A stretch of DNA of 64,000 nt from QHWT01 sp963755695 (GTDB lineage: Bacteria > Acidobacteriota > Vicinamibacteria > Vicinamibacterales > 2-12-FULL-66-21): the NCBI GenBank assembly GCA_963755695.1, contig CAVWLB010000010.1, positions 2,852,001 through 2,916,000 of the forward strand, written 5' to 3'. Positions 36,969 through 45,496 of the stretch are shown here, piece after piece. How positions within the stretch are numbered: the first letter of the stretch is position 1; each line of letters begins with the position of its first letter. Below the pieces are notes generated by a model that saw only the letters and a program-made list of their open reading frames with translations, was not told the DNA's origin and did not search any database. The translations under genes and the position numbers were made by a program.

Positions 36969-38687
36969 ATGCGACCGATGAAACGTACAGGAGCGCAGAT
37001 TCTCTGGGAATGTCTGGTGCGCGAAGGGGTGACCGAGGTGTTCGGTTATCCGGGAGGCGCCATTCTGCCCGCATACGACGCGATGCTCGATTATCCAATC
37101 CGGCACACGCTGGTGCGGCATGAGCAGGGCGCCACGCACATGGCCGACGGCTACGCACGCGCGAGCGGGAAGGTGGGCGTGGCGATCGCGACCTCCGGTC
37201 CGGGCGCGACCAATATGGTCACCGGGATTGCGACGGCGATGATGGACTCCTCGCCGATCGTCTGCATCACCGGACAGGTCGGGAGCCGGCTGATTGGCAC
37301 CGATGGCTTCCAGGAGATCGACATCACCGGCATCACGCTGCCGATCACCAAGCACAACTACCTGGTGACGACGGCACAGGACGTCGCCCGCACCGTGCGC
37401 GAGGCGTTCATGATCGCGAAGTCCGGACGGCCTGGTCCGGTGCTCATCGATATCACCAAGGATGCCCAGCAGGCCTCGTGCGAATTCGAGTGGGAAGCGG
37501 CAGCACCGGTCGTGCCTGGCTGGCGTGAAGCGCCGCCGTTTGCCCGCAGCGAGCTCGCGCGCGCGGCCGAATTGATCAAGGCAGCCGAGCGGCCGGTCAT
37601 CCTCGCTGGACACGGCGTCACCATCTCGGGCGCCGAGCAGGCGCTGCGCTCGTTCGCCGAGCAGACCAACATCCCAATCGCCGCGACGCTCCTCGGTATC
37701 GGAGGCTTCCCCGCTTCGCACCCGTTGAATCTCGGGATGATGGGCATGCACGGCGAGGCCTGGGTCAACCTGGCGATTCAGGAAGCGGATCTGTTGATCG
37801 CCTGCGGCATGCGCTTCGACGATCGCGTGACCGGCAACCTCAAGACCTACGCTCCGAACGCCAAGAAGATTCATATCGAGATCGACCCCTCGGAAATCAA
37901 CAAGAACGTCCAGGTCGACGTGGCGCTGGTCGCCGATCTGCGAGCCGTCCTGGAGCGTCTCCTCCCGTTGACCGAGTCGGGCGATCGCAGAGCGTGGTTC
38001 GATCGGATCGCCGGCTACAAGGGAGACTCCGCGGTCCGCGACATTCAGTCGCTGCCCGACGACGGTCACCTGTATGCCGCGCATGTCATCAACGACCTGT
38101 GGCGCGCGACCCGCAATCAGGACACCATCGTCGTTACCGACGTCGGGCAGCACCAGATGTGGGAGGCGCAGTACTACCACCACGACACGCCCCGCTCGCT
38201 CATCACGTCGGGCGGTCTCGGGACGATGGGATTCGCGGTGCCGGCGGCAATTGGCGCCAAGCGCGCGCGGCCGGAAGCGGAAGTCTGGGCGGTGGTCGGC
38301 GACGGCGGGTTCCAGATGACGATGTGCGAGCTGGCGACTGCGGTTCAGGACGGCATCAACATCAAGATCGCCATCATCAACAACGGTTACCTCGGCATGG
38401 TGCGGCAGTGGCAGGAGTTCTTCTACGAGCGACGCTACGCCGCGACGCCATTGTCCGGACCGGACTTCGCGAAGCTGGGCGAGGCGTTCGGGATCCGCAG
38501 CCGCGCGGTGTCGGTGCGGGCTGATGTGCTCCCGGCAATTGCCGATGCCACTTCGCACGAAGGTCCCGTCGTCATCGACTTCCGGGTGGAACAGGAAGAC
38601 ACCGTGTATCCGATGGTTCCCGCCGGCGCTGATCTGCACGCGATGATCCGCAGGCCGAACCCCATCGTCGAGACCGCGGCGGACTAA
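36969..38687 (+). CDS. ilvB: Acetolactate synthase large (catalytic) subunit
   Basis: The 572-residue ThDP enzyme has the catalytic Glu region GYPGGAILPAYDAM, RHEQGATHMADGYARASGKVG, the FAD/ThDP core and the ThDP motif GDGGFQMTMCEL...NNGYLGM. It condenses two pyruvates, or pyruvate and 2-oxobutyrate. The start may be ATG 36969 or the in-frame ATG 36978. It lies 31 bp after ilvD and 17 bp before ilvN. Confidence 0.97.
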   Translation: MRPMKRTGAQILWECLVREGVTEVFGYPGGAILPAYDAMLDYPIRHTLVRHEQGATHMADGYARASGKVGVAIATSGPGATNMVTGIATAMMDSSPIVCITGQVGSRLIGTDGFQEIDITGITLPITKHNYLVTTAQDVARTVREAFMIAKSGRPGPVLIDITKDAQQASCEFEWEAAAPVVPGWREAPPFARSELARAAELIKAAERPVILAGHGVTISGAEQALRSFAEQTNIPIAATLLGIGGFPASHPLNLGMMGMHGEAWVNLAIQEADLLIACGMRFDDRVTGNLKTYAPNAKKIHIEIDPSEINKNVQVDVALVADLRAVLERLLPLTESGDRRAWFDRIAGYKGDSAVRDIQSLPDDGHLYAAHVINDLWRATRNQDTIVVTDVGQHQMWEAQYYHHDTPRSLITSGGLGTMGFAVPAAIGAKRARPEAEVWAVVGDGGFQMTMCELATAVQDGINIKIAIINNGYLGMVRQWQEFFYERRYAATPLSGPDFAKLGEAFGIRSRAVSVRADVLPAIADATSHEGPVVIDFRVEQEDTVYPMVPAGADLHAMIRRPNPIVETAAD

Positions 38688-38704
38688 CTGCAGGGAGACT
38701 GATC

Positions 38705-39253
38705 GTGAAGCTGCATACATTCACCGTCTACGTCGAGGATCGGCCCGGAGTGCTCAACCGCGTGGCGTCGCTCTTCCGGCGTCGCGGGTTCAACATCGAG
38801 TCGTTGAGCGTCGGCCACAGTGAGACCCCTGGCGTCTCGCGCATGACCGTCGTGGTGGAAACCGACGAAGGGGGCGCGGCGCGTATCAAGGCGCACGTCT
38901 ACAAACTGATCAATGTCGTCCGTGTAGAGGACATCACCGAGCGGGCCTCGGTCATCCGCGACCTGGCTCTGATCAAGGTGAGCGCCAATCACCAGAACCG
39001 GGCCGCGGTGATGCAGCTCGCCAACGTGTTCCACGCGCGAGTGGTCGATGTCGCTTCCGAATCGCTGATCGTGGAGATGGTGGGATCGGAGGCCAAGATC
39101 GACGGCTTGCTGGAAGTGCTGCAGCCCTACGGTGTGCTTGAGATGGTGCGCACCGGGCGCGTGGCAATGGCTCGAGGATCCGGTGCTGGCGTCGCAAGCG
39201 GCGTCAGGCGGTTTCAGACTGAGGCCGAAGAGGGGTTTTCTTACAGCGTCTGA
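38705..39253 (+). CDS. ilvN: Acetolactate synthase small (regulatory) subunit
   Basis: The 182-residue protein starts at GTG behind GGGAG. It has an N-terminal ACT domain (HTFTVYVEDRPGVLNRVASLFRRRGFNIESLSVG) and the conserved middle and C-terminal parts (VIRDLALIKV, FHARVVDV, LLEVLQPYGVLEMVRTG). It binds valine and controls IlvB. A tandem repeat starts 3 bp after its stop. Confidence 0.96.
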   Translation: MKLHTFTVYVEDRPGVLNRVASLFRRRGFNIESLSVGHSETPGVSRMTVVVETDEGGAARIKAHVYKLINVVRVEDITERASVIRDLALIKVSANHQNRAAVMQLANVFHARVVDVASESLIVEMVGSEAKIDGLLEVLQPYGVLEMVRTGRVAMARGSGAGVASGVRRFQTEAEEGFSYSV

Positions 39254-39255
39254 CC

Positions 39256-39560
39256 GCGAGCGACGAGCCGGGATATGCGGCGGAGGCCGATGTGGCTTAG
39301 GCGCGCACGGCGCGCCTGCGAGGCGCGGAGCGGGGCGGAGGGGTCCCCGCGAGCGACGAGCCGGGATATGCGGCGAGGCCGATGTGGCTTAGGCGCGCAC
39401 GGCGCGCCTGCGAGGCGCGGAGCGGGGCGGAGGGGTCCCCGCGAGCGACGAGCCGGGATATGCGGCGGAGGCCGATGTGGCTCAGGCGCGCACGGCGCGC
39501 CTGCGAGGCGCGGAGCGGGGCGGAGGGGTCCCCGCGAGCGACGAGCCGGGTATGGGGCGG
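39256..39560 (+). repeat. 93-bp tandem repeat (three full units plus a partial one) between ilvN and ilvC
   Basis: Units start at 39256, 39349, 39441 and 39534 and are 93, 92 and 93 bp long, nearly identical. Each begins GCGAGCGACGAGCCGGG and contains a GC-rich GCGCGCACGGCGCGC palindrome and GGGGCGGAGGGGTCCCC. The partial fourth unit ends in GGGGCGGAGCCCC just ahead of the ilvC ribosome site. The same core occurs once upstream of ricT (17166-17183). The frames open through it are read-through without a gene. Confidence 0.9.
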
Positions 39561-39587
39561 AGCCCCATCTAAGTTTGGAGGGAGAAA

Positions 39588-40610
39588 ATGCCGAAGGTGT
39601 ACTACGATGCGGATGCGGACCTGTCGCTGGTCAAAGGCCGCAAGGTGGCAGTGCTCGGATATGGATCGCAGGGGCATGCCCACGCGCTCAACCTGCGCGA
39701 CAGCGGTGTCGAGGTTCGGGTGGGGCTCCCCGCGTCGAGCGGATCCCGCGCGAAGGCGCAGGCGGATGGACTCACCGTGCTCGAGCCTGCTGCCGCCTGC
39801 GCGTGGGCGGACGTGATCATGGTTCTGGTGCCGGACACCGCGCAGGCCGCTCTGTACCGCGACGCGATCAAGCCGAACCTTGCCAAGGGTAAGACGCTGA
39901 TGTTCGCGCACGGCTTCAACGTCCGCTTCGGCACGCTCGACCTGCCGAAAGACATCGACGTTTCGATGATCGCTCCGAAATCGCCGGGCCATCGCGTGCG
40001 CGAGTTGTATCAGGAAAATGCGGGTACACCCGCCCTCGTCGCGGTGCACCAGGATGCGAGCGGCAAGGCGCGCGATTTCGCTCTGTCGTACGGGAAGGGC
40101 ATCGGCGTCACCCGGGCGGGCGTCATCGAAACGACATTCGCTGAAGAGACCGAGACCGATCTGTTCGGCGAACAGGCCGTGCTGTGCGGCGGCGTCAGCG
40201 CGCTGGTGAAGGCCGGTTTCGAAACCCTGGTCGAAGCCGGATACCAGCCGGAGGTCGCGTACTTCGAATGTCTCCACGAGCTGAAGCTGATCGTCGATCT
40301 GATGTATCAGGGCGGCCTGAACTACATGCGCTACTCCGTCAGCGACACGGCGGAACACGGCGATTACACCGGCGGCCCGCGCCTGATCAACGAGCAGACG
40401 CGCCAGGAGATGCGCAAGATGCTCGAAGAGATCCAGAACGGCACCTATGCGCGCAAGTGGATCGACGAGGACAAGAAGGGTCGCCCGTGGTTCAACGAGA
40501 CGCGCGCTCGTGAGCGTCAGCACCAGATCGAGCAGGTTGGCGCGAAGCTCCGGGAGATGATGCCGTTCCTGAAGCCGAAGAAGGCCCCGGAGCCGGCGGG
40601 CGTCGCCTGA
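39588..40610 (+). CDS. ilvC: Ketol-acid reductoisomerase
   Basis: The 340-residue class I enzyme has VYYDADADLSLVKGRKVAVLGYGSQGHAHALNL (NADPH site GYGSQG), MIAPKSPGHRVRELY and the metal-binding GVTRAGVIETTFAEETETDLFGEQAVLCGG. It converts acetolactate to 2,3-dihydroxy-3-methylbutanoate. A strong GGAGGGAG ribosome site separates it from the upstream 93-bp repeats. Confidence 0.98.
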   Translation: MPKVYYDADADLSLVKGRKVAVLGYGSQGHAHALNLRDSGVEVRVGLPASSGSRAKAQADGLTVLEPAAACAWADVIMVLVPDTAQAALYRDAIKPNLAKGKTLMFAHGFNVRFGTLDLPKDIDVSMIAPKSPGHRVRELYQENAGTPALVAVHQDASGKARDFALSYGKGIGVTRAGVIETTFAEETETDLFGEQAVLCGGVSALVKAGFETLVEAGYQPEVAYFECLHELKLIVDLMYQGGLNYMRYSVSDTAEHGDYTGGPRLINEQTRQEMRKMLEEIQNGTYARKWIDEDKKGRPWFNETRARERQHQIEQVGAKLREMMPFLKPKKAPEPAGVA

Positions 40611-40616
40611 GCATGT

Positions 40617-40640
40617 GGCTTCCACCCGAGGGTGGAAGCC
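40617..40640. other. GC hairpin between ilvC and ilvE
   Basis: GGCTTCCACCC, two bases, GGGTGGAAGCC, 6 bp after the ilvC stop, without a T run. It could stabilise the upstream mRNA or be a REP-like element. A second hairpin (CTCCGGCTAGAGCCGGA) lies near 40667-40683. Confidence 0.45.
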
Positions 40641-40704
40641 GCAACTGTCTCTCAGATTTTCGTGGTCTCCGGCTAGAGCCGGATCTGAACAGCTGGGCGC
40701 ACAC

Positions 40705-41655
40705 ATGTCTCGACTGACCTGGATGAACGGGCGGCTGGTGCCGGAGTCGGAGGCGACGGTGCCGTTCTTGACCGCCGGCCTTCACTACGGCATCGGAGTG
40801 TTCGAAGGCATCCGGTGCTACGACACCGCCGACGGACCGGCGGTGTTCCGGCTGCGCGATCACGTGGCGCGCCTGGTCAACTCCGCGAAGACCCTCGGGT
40901 TTCGTGAGCTGCCGTATGACGAGGGGGCAATCACCGCCGCCATCCACGAGACGATCAGCGCCAACGCGCTCAGTGCGTGCTACATCCGGCCGCTGATCTT
41001 TCTCGCCGAAGGGGGCATGAACCTCAATCTCGACACCGGGCGCCCTCACGTCGGGATCGCGGTGTGGCCGTGGAAGGAATTCCATGGCGAAGGCAGCCTC
41101 GACCGGGGCATCCGGGTCAACGTCTCGTCCTACACGCGCCACCACCCGAACGTCATGATGACCCGGGCCAAGATCGCCGGGAACTACGCCAACTCGTTCC
41201 TCGCGAAGACCGAATCCGTTCGACTCGGGTTCGACGATGCGGTGCTGCTGGATCCGGACGGTTACGTCGCAGAGTGCACGGGTGAAAACCTGTTCGTCGT
41301 GACCCGCGGGCGGATCCTCACGCCACCGCTGGCCGGCATCCTCGAAGGCATTACCCGCGACACGGTGATCACGCTCGCCCGCGACGCCGGCTATACCGTC
41401 GTCGAAGAACGGATCGTGCGCGATCGCCTCTACGACGCCGACGAAGTCTTTCTCTCTGGGACCGCGGCTGAAGTCATTGGCGTGTGCGAGGTGGATTTCC
41501 GAACGGTCGGATCGGGGTCGATCGGTCCGATCACCCGTGCGGTGCAGCAGGCATTCCGTCAGACGGTCCGCGGCGAGCACCATCGCTCGCCCGAATGGCT
41601 CGAGCCGGTGCTGCCACTCGACGACGAGGCGGGCGCGAAAATCCTGAGGGCGTGA
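40705..41655 (+). CDS. ilvE: Branched-chain amino acid aminotransferase
   Basis: I choose ATG 40705 (MSRLTWMNGRLVPESEATVPFL), where family similarity begins. The 316-residue fold IV PLP enzyme has HYGIGVFEGIRCYD, the PLP lysine in RAKIAGNYANSFLAK and the cofactor Glu in ECTGENLFVV. It carries out the last step of Val, Leu and Ile synthesis with glutamate. Its stop overlaps the next start as GTGA. Confidence 0.95.
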   Translation: MSRLTWMNGRLVPESEATVPFLTAGLHYGIGVFEGIRCYDTADGPAVFRLRDHVARLVNSAKTLGFRELPYDEGAITAAIHETISANALSACYIRPLIFLAEGGMNLNLDTGRPHVGIAVWPWKEFHGEGSLDRGIRVNVSSYTRHHPNVMMTRAKIAGNYANSFLAKTESVRLGFDDAVLLDPDGYVAECTGENLFVVTRGRILTPPLAGILEGITRDTVITLARDAGYTVVEERIVRDRLYDADEVFLSGTAAEVIGVCEVDFRTVGSGSIGPITRAVQQAFRQTVRGEHHRSPEWLEPVLPLDDEAGAKILRA

Positions 41656-42629
41656 CGACCGTGGATCTCAGGCAACTGGAAATCATCCGGGCGATCGCCG
41701 ACACGGGCTCCTTCACCAGAGCCGGAGCACGGCTCCACGTCTCGCAGTCGGCCATCAGCCGGCAGATCTTGCTTCTCGAAGAGGAGCTGAACGAACCGCT
41801 ATTCCTGCGATTCGGGCGTCAGGTGCAGATTACGCCCGCCGGCGAAGCGCTCTTGCAGCTCAGCAACCGGATGTTTGCGGACATTCGCGAAACGTGCGCG
41901 ACCATCGTCGACCAGCAAAAGCATTTGAGCGGCACCCTCAACCTGGTCGGCGGGATGACGGTGTGCCTTTATCTCTTTCCGCGGCTGCTGAAGGAATTCC
42001 GCCGCCACCATCCCGACGTCGAAATCAAGATTGCCACCGGCGGGATGCCGCGACTGCTGCGCCGCCTTCGGTCCGGGCGCGCGGATCTGGCGCTGCTGAC
42101 GCTGCCCGTCAACGAGCCTGGCCTCACCACCGTGCCCGTGCTTCGCGAAGAGCTGCTGCTCGTCATGCCGCCAGGACACGCGCTCGAACGCGTGAAGCAT
42201 CCCCTGGATCCGGCCGTGCTCGTCGGGGAGCCGTTCATCATCTTCGAGGCGGGCTCCAACACGCGCCGGGCCATCGACGACTTCTTCCTTCGCGAACAGA
42301 TCACCCCAAAGGTGGTCACCGAAACGGAGAACGTCGAGATCATGAAGGCCATGGTCGCCAGCGGCCTTGGCATCAGCATCGTCCCGTTTCAGTCGGTCGC
42401 ACAGGAGACGCGGAGCGGCACGCTGTCGGTCGGCCGGATCCGTGGCCCACAGCTCGTGCGGGAGACCGGCTGGGTCTACCGGACGGGTGAGCGCGTGCCA
42501 CGCGTCGTACAGGAAATGATGGCAATGTTGACGCGCATCGCGCCGCAGCTGCAGCTCTCGGCCGACAGCCGGCCCGCCCTCGACGCTGAACCGGCGATTG
42601 CCGCACGCCGCCGCCAGAAAAGCGGATAA
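41652..42629 (+). CDS. LysR-family transcriptional regulator
   Basis: The start is GTG 41652, overlapping the ilvE stop. The 325-residue protein has the N-terminal winged helix (DLRQLEIIRAIADTGSFTRAGARLHVSQSAISRQI) and a periplasmic-binding-like effector domain (LNLVGGMTVCLYLFPRLLKEF, GRADLALLTLPV). The last 30 residues are Ala- and Arg-rich and poorly conserved. It is co-transcribed with the ilv genes and just upstream of ureA; either could be its target. Confidence 0.92.
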   Translation: MTTVDLRQLEIIRAIADTGSFTRAGARLHVSQSAISRQILLLEEELNEPLFLRFGRQVQITPAGEALLQLSNRMFADIRETCATIVDQQKHLSGTLNLVGGMTVCLYLFPRLLKEFRRHHPDVEIKIATGGMPRLLRRLRSGRADLALLTLPVNEPGLTTVPVLREELLLVMPPGHALERVKHPLDPAVLVGEPFIIFEAGSNTRRAIDDFFLREQITPKVVTETENVEIMKAMVASGLGISIVPFQSVAQETRSGTLSVGRIRGPQLVRETGWVYRTGERVPRVVQEMMAMLTRIAPQLQLSADSRPALDAEPAIAARRRQKSG

Positions 42630-42639
42630 TGCCGGTGTC

Positions 42640-42999
42640 ATGCGTCTCACCGAACGCGAAATCGACAAGCTGCTCGTCTTTACGGCTGCCGACGTCGCCC
42701 GACGCCGTCGCGCGCGCGGACTGAAGCTCAATCACCCCGAAGCGATCGCGCTCATCACCGCGGAGGCGGAGGTGGAAGGCATCCGCGACGGCCGCAGCGT
42801 CGCCGAGCTCATGACATACGTCGCGGGAATTCTCACTCGCGACGACGTGATGGAAGGAGTCGCCGAGATGATTCCGGAAATCCAGGTCGAGGGCACGTTT
42901 CCCGACGGCACCAAGCTCGTGACGGTGCACGATCCGGACCCTCGGGAAACGCGACATGATCCTCAACGACCGAGTACCGCGAATCGACATCGACCCTGA
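42640..42999 (+). CDS. ureA: Urease gamma subunit with an altered C-terminus
   Basis: Residues 1-100 match UreA completely: MRLTEREIDKLLVFTAADVARRR, NHPEAIALITAEAEVEGIRDG, VMEGVAEMIPEIQVEGTFPDGTKLVTVHDP. The native subunit should end about here; instead the frame runs 19 more residues (DPRETRHDPQRPS...) over the remnant of ureC. The expected ureB and ureC genes are absent, so no active urease can be made from this locus as sequenced. Confidence 0.9.
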   Translation: MRLTEREIDKLLVFTAADVARRRRARGLKLNHPEAIALITAEAEVEGIRDGRSVAELMTYVAGILTRDDVMEGVAEMIPEIQVEGTFPDGTKLVTVHDPDPRETRHDPQRPSTANRHRP

Positions 43000-43087
43000 A
43001 CGCTACACCGTTGTCGTCGACGGGGAGGCAATTGTGCCGCAACCGGCCGCGACACTTCCGATGGCACAACGCTATTTTCTCTTTTGA
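42956..43087 (+). pseudogene. ureC: C-terminal remnant of urease alpha subunit (ureC)
   Basis: Forty-three codons, in a different frame from ureA, read MILNDRVPRIDIDPERYTVV, then VDGEAIVPQPAATLPMAQRY and a final FLF. This is the conserved end of UreC (family end: LPMAQRYFLF). All of ureB and about 92% of ureC, including every nickel ligand, are missing between about 42940 and 42956. The junction is either a deletion in the genome or a collapse in assembly. Confidence 0.85.
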
Positions 43088-43089
43088 CC

Positions 43090-43548
43090 ATGCCCGCACC
43101 AGACACGGTTGTTTCCATCCGAGCGCTCCCGGAAGACCATCATCCCCACGCCAGCGACGCCGACATCGTCGAAGTCCCGATGACCGCGGAGGATCGGCGG
43201 CGTGTACGCCGCATCGTCGAGGCGACCGACGGCACGAAGCTGGCGCTCGAGCTCGCTACCGGCACCGTCCTCCACCCTGGGCAGGTGCTGCACCGAAGCG
43301 AGATCCGTGAGTACATCGTCGCGGCGGCGCCGGAAGACGTGCTCGTCGTGCGGCCGCGCAGCCTCGAAGAAGCCGCACGCATCGGACATCTGATTGGCAA
43401 TCTCCATCGCGACATCGAGGTGCGAGGAGGCGATCTGATCGCGCTGGCCGACGCGGCACTCGCCGATCGGCTCACGCGTGCCGGAGTCCCGTTCGAGCGT
43501 TCACGCCGTCCGTTTCAGGGGCGCGCGCCAGGGGAGCACTCGCACTGA
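43090..43548 (+). CDS. ureE: Urease accessory protein UreE (nickel metallochaperone)
   Basis: The 152-residue protein starts 2 bp after the ureC remnant. It shows an N-terminal beta domain (MTAEDRRRVRRIVEATDGTKLALELATGTVLHPGQVL) and the C-terminal metal-binding domain with ARIGHLIGNLHRDIEV, ending GEHSH. UreE delivers nickel to the UreDFG complex. Its His-rich tail is short. Its stop overlaps the ureF start. Confidence 0.87.
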   Translation: MPAPDTVVSIRALPEDHHPHASDADIVEVPMTAEDRRRVRRIVEATDGTKLALELATGTVLHPGQVLHRSEIREYIVAAAPEDVLVVRPRSLEEAARIGHLIGNLHRDIEVRGGDLIALADAALADRLTRAGVPFERSRRPFQGRAPGEHSH

Positions 43549-44145
43549 TGGACGCCGTTAGGTTGCTGCGCCTGTTGCAACTGTTCGATTCACAGTTTCC
43601 GGTCGGCGCCTTCGCACATTCCGGTGGTCTTGAAACCTACGCAGCCGAGGGGGCGGAGCTTCCGGTGCTCGCCGAAAGTCCTCCGGAACCAGATCGAGCT
43701 CGGTTGGGGACGGAGCGAGCTCGCGGCGGCGTACCTGGCGTGGCGCGCGGGCGTCGAAGCAGTGTCGCTTCGCGCGTTGAACGATCTCTCGGCGCGGGTC
43801 CACGCGCTCAAAATGATTCCCGCCGCGAGGGACACGAGCGTCCGGATTGGACATCGCACTCTGGCGCTGGTTCGCCGCCTGTATCCGGATGCCGTCTCGA
43901 ACCTCGAGGTGCAGCCCGCGCATCACGCTGTCGTGATCGGCGCTGTGGGTCGCCGCCTGGATGTCGACCTGACGCCGCTTTTGATCGCCTTTGCGCAGAG
44001 TCTGGCGGCCGGTACGCTGGGCGCTGCGACACGGTGCATGCCGGTCAGCCCGGCGCAGGCACAGAGGCTGCTCGTGGAGAACCACGACCTCGACATCCGC
44101 GCACATCAACAGGCCTTCCTGCACACCCGCCTGTTCCAATCATGA
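43548..44145 (+). CDS. ureF: Urease accessory protein UreF (one frameshift)
   Basis: The first frame gives MDAVRLLRLLQLFDSQFPVGAFAHSGGLETYAAEG, the typical UreF start. The frame is lost in a G run near 43640; the other frame continues VLRNQIELGWGRSELAAAYLAW, HALKMIPAARDTSVRIGHRTL and ends in HTRLFQS. One extra base explains it. The restored length is about 198 residues, shorter than the usual 220, so a small deletion after the N-terminal motif is possible. Confidence 0.82.
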
Positions 44146-44155
44146 GGAAGGTGAC

Positions 44156-44776
44156 GTGGCACGCGTGATTATCGGCGTCGGCGGTCCGGTGGGATCCGGC
44201 AAGACGGCGCTGCTCGACGGCCTCTGCAAGCAGTTACGCGACCGTTATAGTCTCGCAGTGATTACCAACGACATCTACACCTACGATGACGCCGAGTTCC
44301 TGATGCGCTCCGGCGCGCTTCCCCTCGAGCGGATTCGCGGCGTCCAGACCGGCGGCTGCCCGCATACCGCCATCCGCGAGGACACGTCGATCAATCACGA
44401 AGCGATCGAAGAGATGATTCGCAACTTCCCCGACGTGCAGATCGTGTTCCTGGAGTCCGGTGGAGACAACCTCGCGGCGTCGTTCAGCCCTGAGCTGGTC
44501 GACGTGAGCATCTACGTTGTCGATGTCGCGGGTGGAGACAAGGTGCCGCGCAAGGGTGGGCCGGGAGTGGCGCGGAGCGACCTGCTGGTGATCAACAAGA
44601 TGGATCTGGCGCCGTACGTGGGTGCCGATCTGGACGTCATGCAGCTCGACGCGGCCGCCATCCGGGGCGGGAAGCCGATTGTGTTCACGAATCTGAAAAC
44701 TGGTGAAGGTCTCGATCAGGTGATCTCGTGGATCCAGCACGACGTCCTGTTCGAACCGCTTGAATCCGGGGTCTGA
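44156..44776 (+). CDS. ureG: Urease accessory GTPase UreG
   Basis: I choose GTG 44156 (MARVIIGVGGPVGSGKTALL) behind AGGAAG. The 206-residue GTPase has the P-loop GGPVGSGKT, VITNDIYTYDDAEFLMRSGAL, the nickel-binding GVQTGGCPHTAIREDTS, FLESGGDNLAASFSPEL and the NKMDLAPYVG guanine motif. It drives nickel insertion into urease. Its last codons and stop lie in a GGGGTCTGACCCC palindrome, so the native end may have been replaced. UreD/UreH is not seen nearby. Confidence 0.95.
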   Translation: MARVIIGVGGPVGSGKTALLDGLCKQLRDRYSLAVITNDIYTYDDAEFLMRSGALPLERIRGVQTGGCPHTAIREDTSINHEAIEEMIRNFPDVQIVFLESGGDNLAASFSPELVDVSIYVVDVAGGDKVPRKGGPGVARSDLLVINKMDLAPYVGADLDVMQLDAAAIRGGKPIVFTNLKTGEGLDQVISWIQHDVLFEPLESGV

Positions 44777-44865
44777 CCCCGATTTGCGCCGCGAAGCTAG
44801 CCGTCACTGCTCACTGAACGGACTCGATGCGTCAGCTTGCCCGCGAAAACGTGGGGTCTGACCCC
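44768..44865. repeat. Two GGGGTCTGACCCC palindromes flanking an 85-bp segment
   Basis: Identical 13-base palindromes at 44768-44780 (containing the ureG stop) and 44853-44865. A short CACTGCTCACTG word repeat lies between. The element looks like a REP-type intergenic sequence. Confidence 0.6.
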
Positions 44866-45179
44866 GAATGCGGCCTCTCCGGCGGCGCGCGGCTGAGGTT
44901 CTCCCGACGTGGATCAGCGACGTGCTCGCGACGAATATCTCCGTTTCCGTCGTCTGCTTAGCCACATTTTCGTGCGGGTGCTCGAGCAGCGTCGTGTCCG
45001 CGTAGATCAGAGAGCCGTTCCCCTCCGCCGACCTGGTTGCGTTTGGGCAGTCCAATCCCGGGCAGGTGTTCTTGCGCGCTTTGGGAAATGACTGGCAGTC
45101 GCTCGATCGCACCGTCCGGGACGCGTGGAAAGTACTGCCGCTTCGGTTGGAGCGGTTTCGCTGCTAGTCGTCGCTTGGA
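44866..45179. other. Degenerate region without an intact gene
   Basis: About 310 bp. On the plus strand 45024-45164 reads IREPFPSADLVAFGQSNPG and then VFLRALGNDWQSLDRTVRDA to a stop, with no start, like the 3' end of a lost gene. On the minus strand LIYADTTLLEHPHENVAKQT (about 45010-44960) also looks protein-like. I do not recognise either. The region probably holds gene remnants. Confidence 0.35.
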
Positions 45180-45368
45180 CTAGGCCCGCGCCTCGAGAAA
45201 GGGCGAGTCGTCTTCTTCTTCCTCGGACCGGGAATAGCCGGCTTCCTCGAGCGTGCGATTGATTTCCTGCTTCAACCAGTCCGACGGATTCGGCTTGATG
45301 GCGCGCAGCGCCTGCCACTCTGACTCCGTCAGCGTGATCGCGATGAATCGGCTAGATCCCTTGTCCAT
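45180..45368 (-). CDS. Small protein of unknown function
   Basis: The 62-residue ORF has a strong ribosome site (AGGAGG, 8-11 bp before ATG 45368), which supports it as a real gene. The sequence FIAITLTESEWQALRAIKPN, then PSDWLKQEINRTLEEAGYSR, ends in an acidic tail (SEEEEDDSPFLEARA). The first part could form a short strand followed by helices, as in small antitoxins or DNA-binding proteins, but I see no family. No obvious toxin partner is intact nearby. Confidence 0.5.
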   Translation of the reverse strand: MDKGSSRFIAITLTESEWQALRAIKPNPSDWLKQEINRTLEEAGYSRSEEEEDDSPFLEARA

Positions 45369-45496
45369 TCGCCGCTCCTCCTGTCCCAGTCATCGTAGTT
45401 CGGCAGATGCCAGACCCCTAAATAGAATTGCCGCATCCCAGCCATCTGATTCGGTCATGAGGGTAGAATTCCGCGGAAAGGCAGAAAACTGGCCGA

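Noticed and set aside
36876..38720. 614-residue minus-strand frame
   Set aside because: Antisense to ilvB. No domain; composition typical of a shadow.
39256..39560. CRISPR array
   Set aside because: The repeats are directly adjacent 93-bp units without variable spacers, and no cas genes are present.
39275..39892. Frames running through the 93-bp repeats into ilvC
   Set aside because: They only translate the tandem repeat, and the frame is broken by the 92-bp unit.
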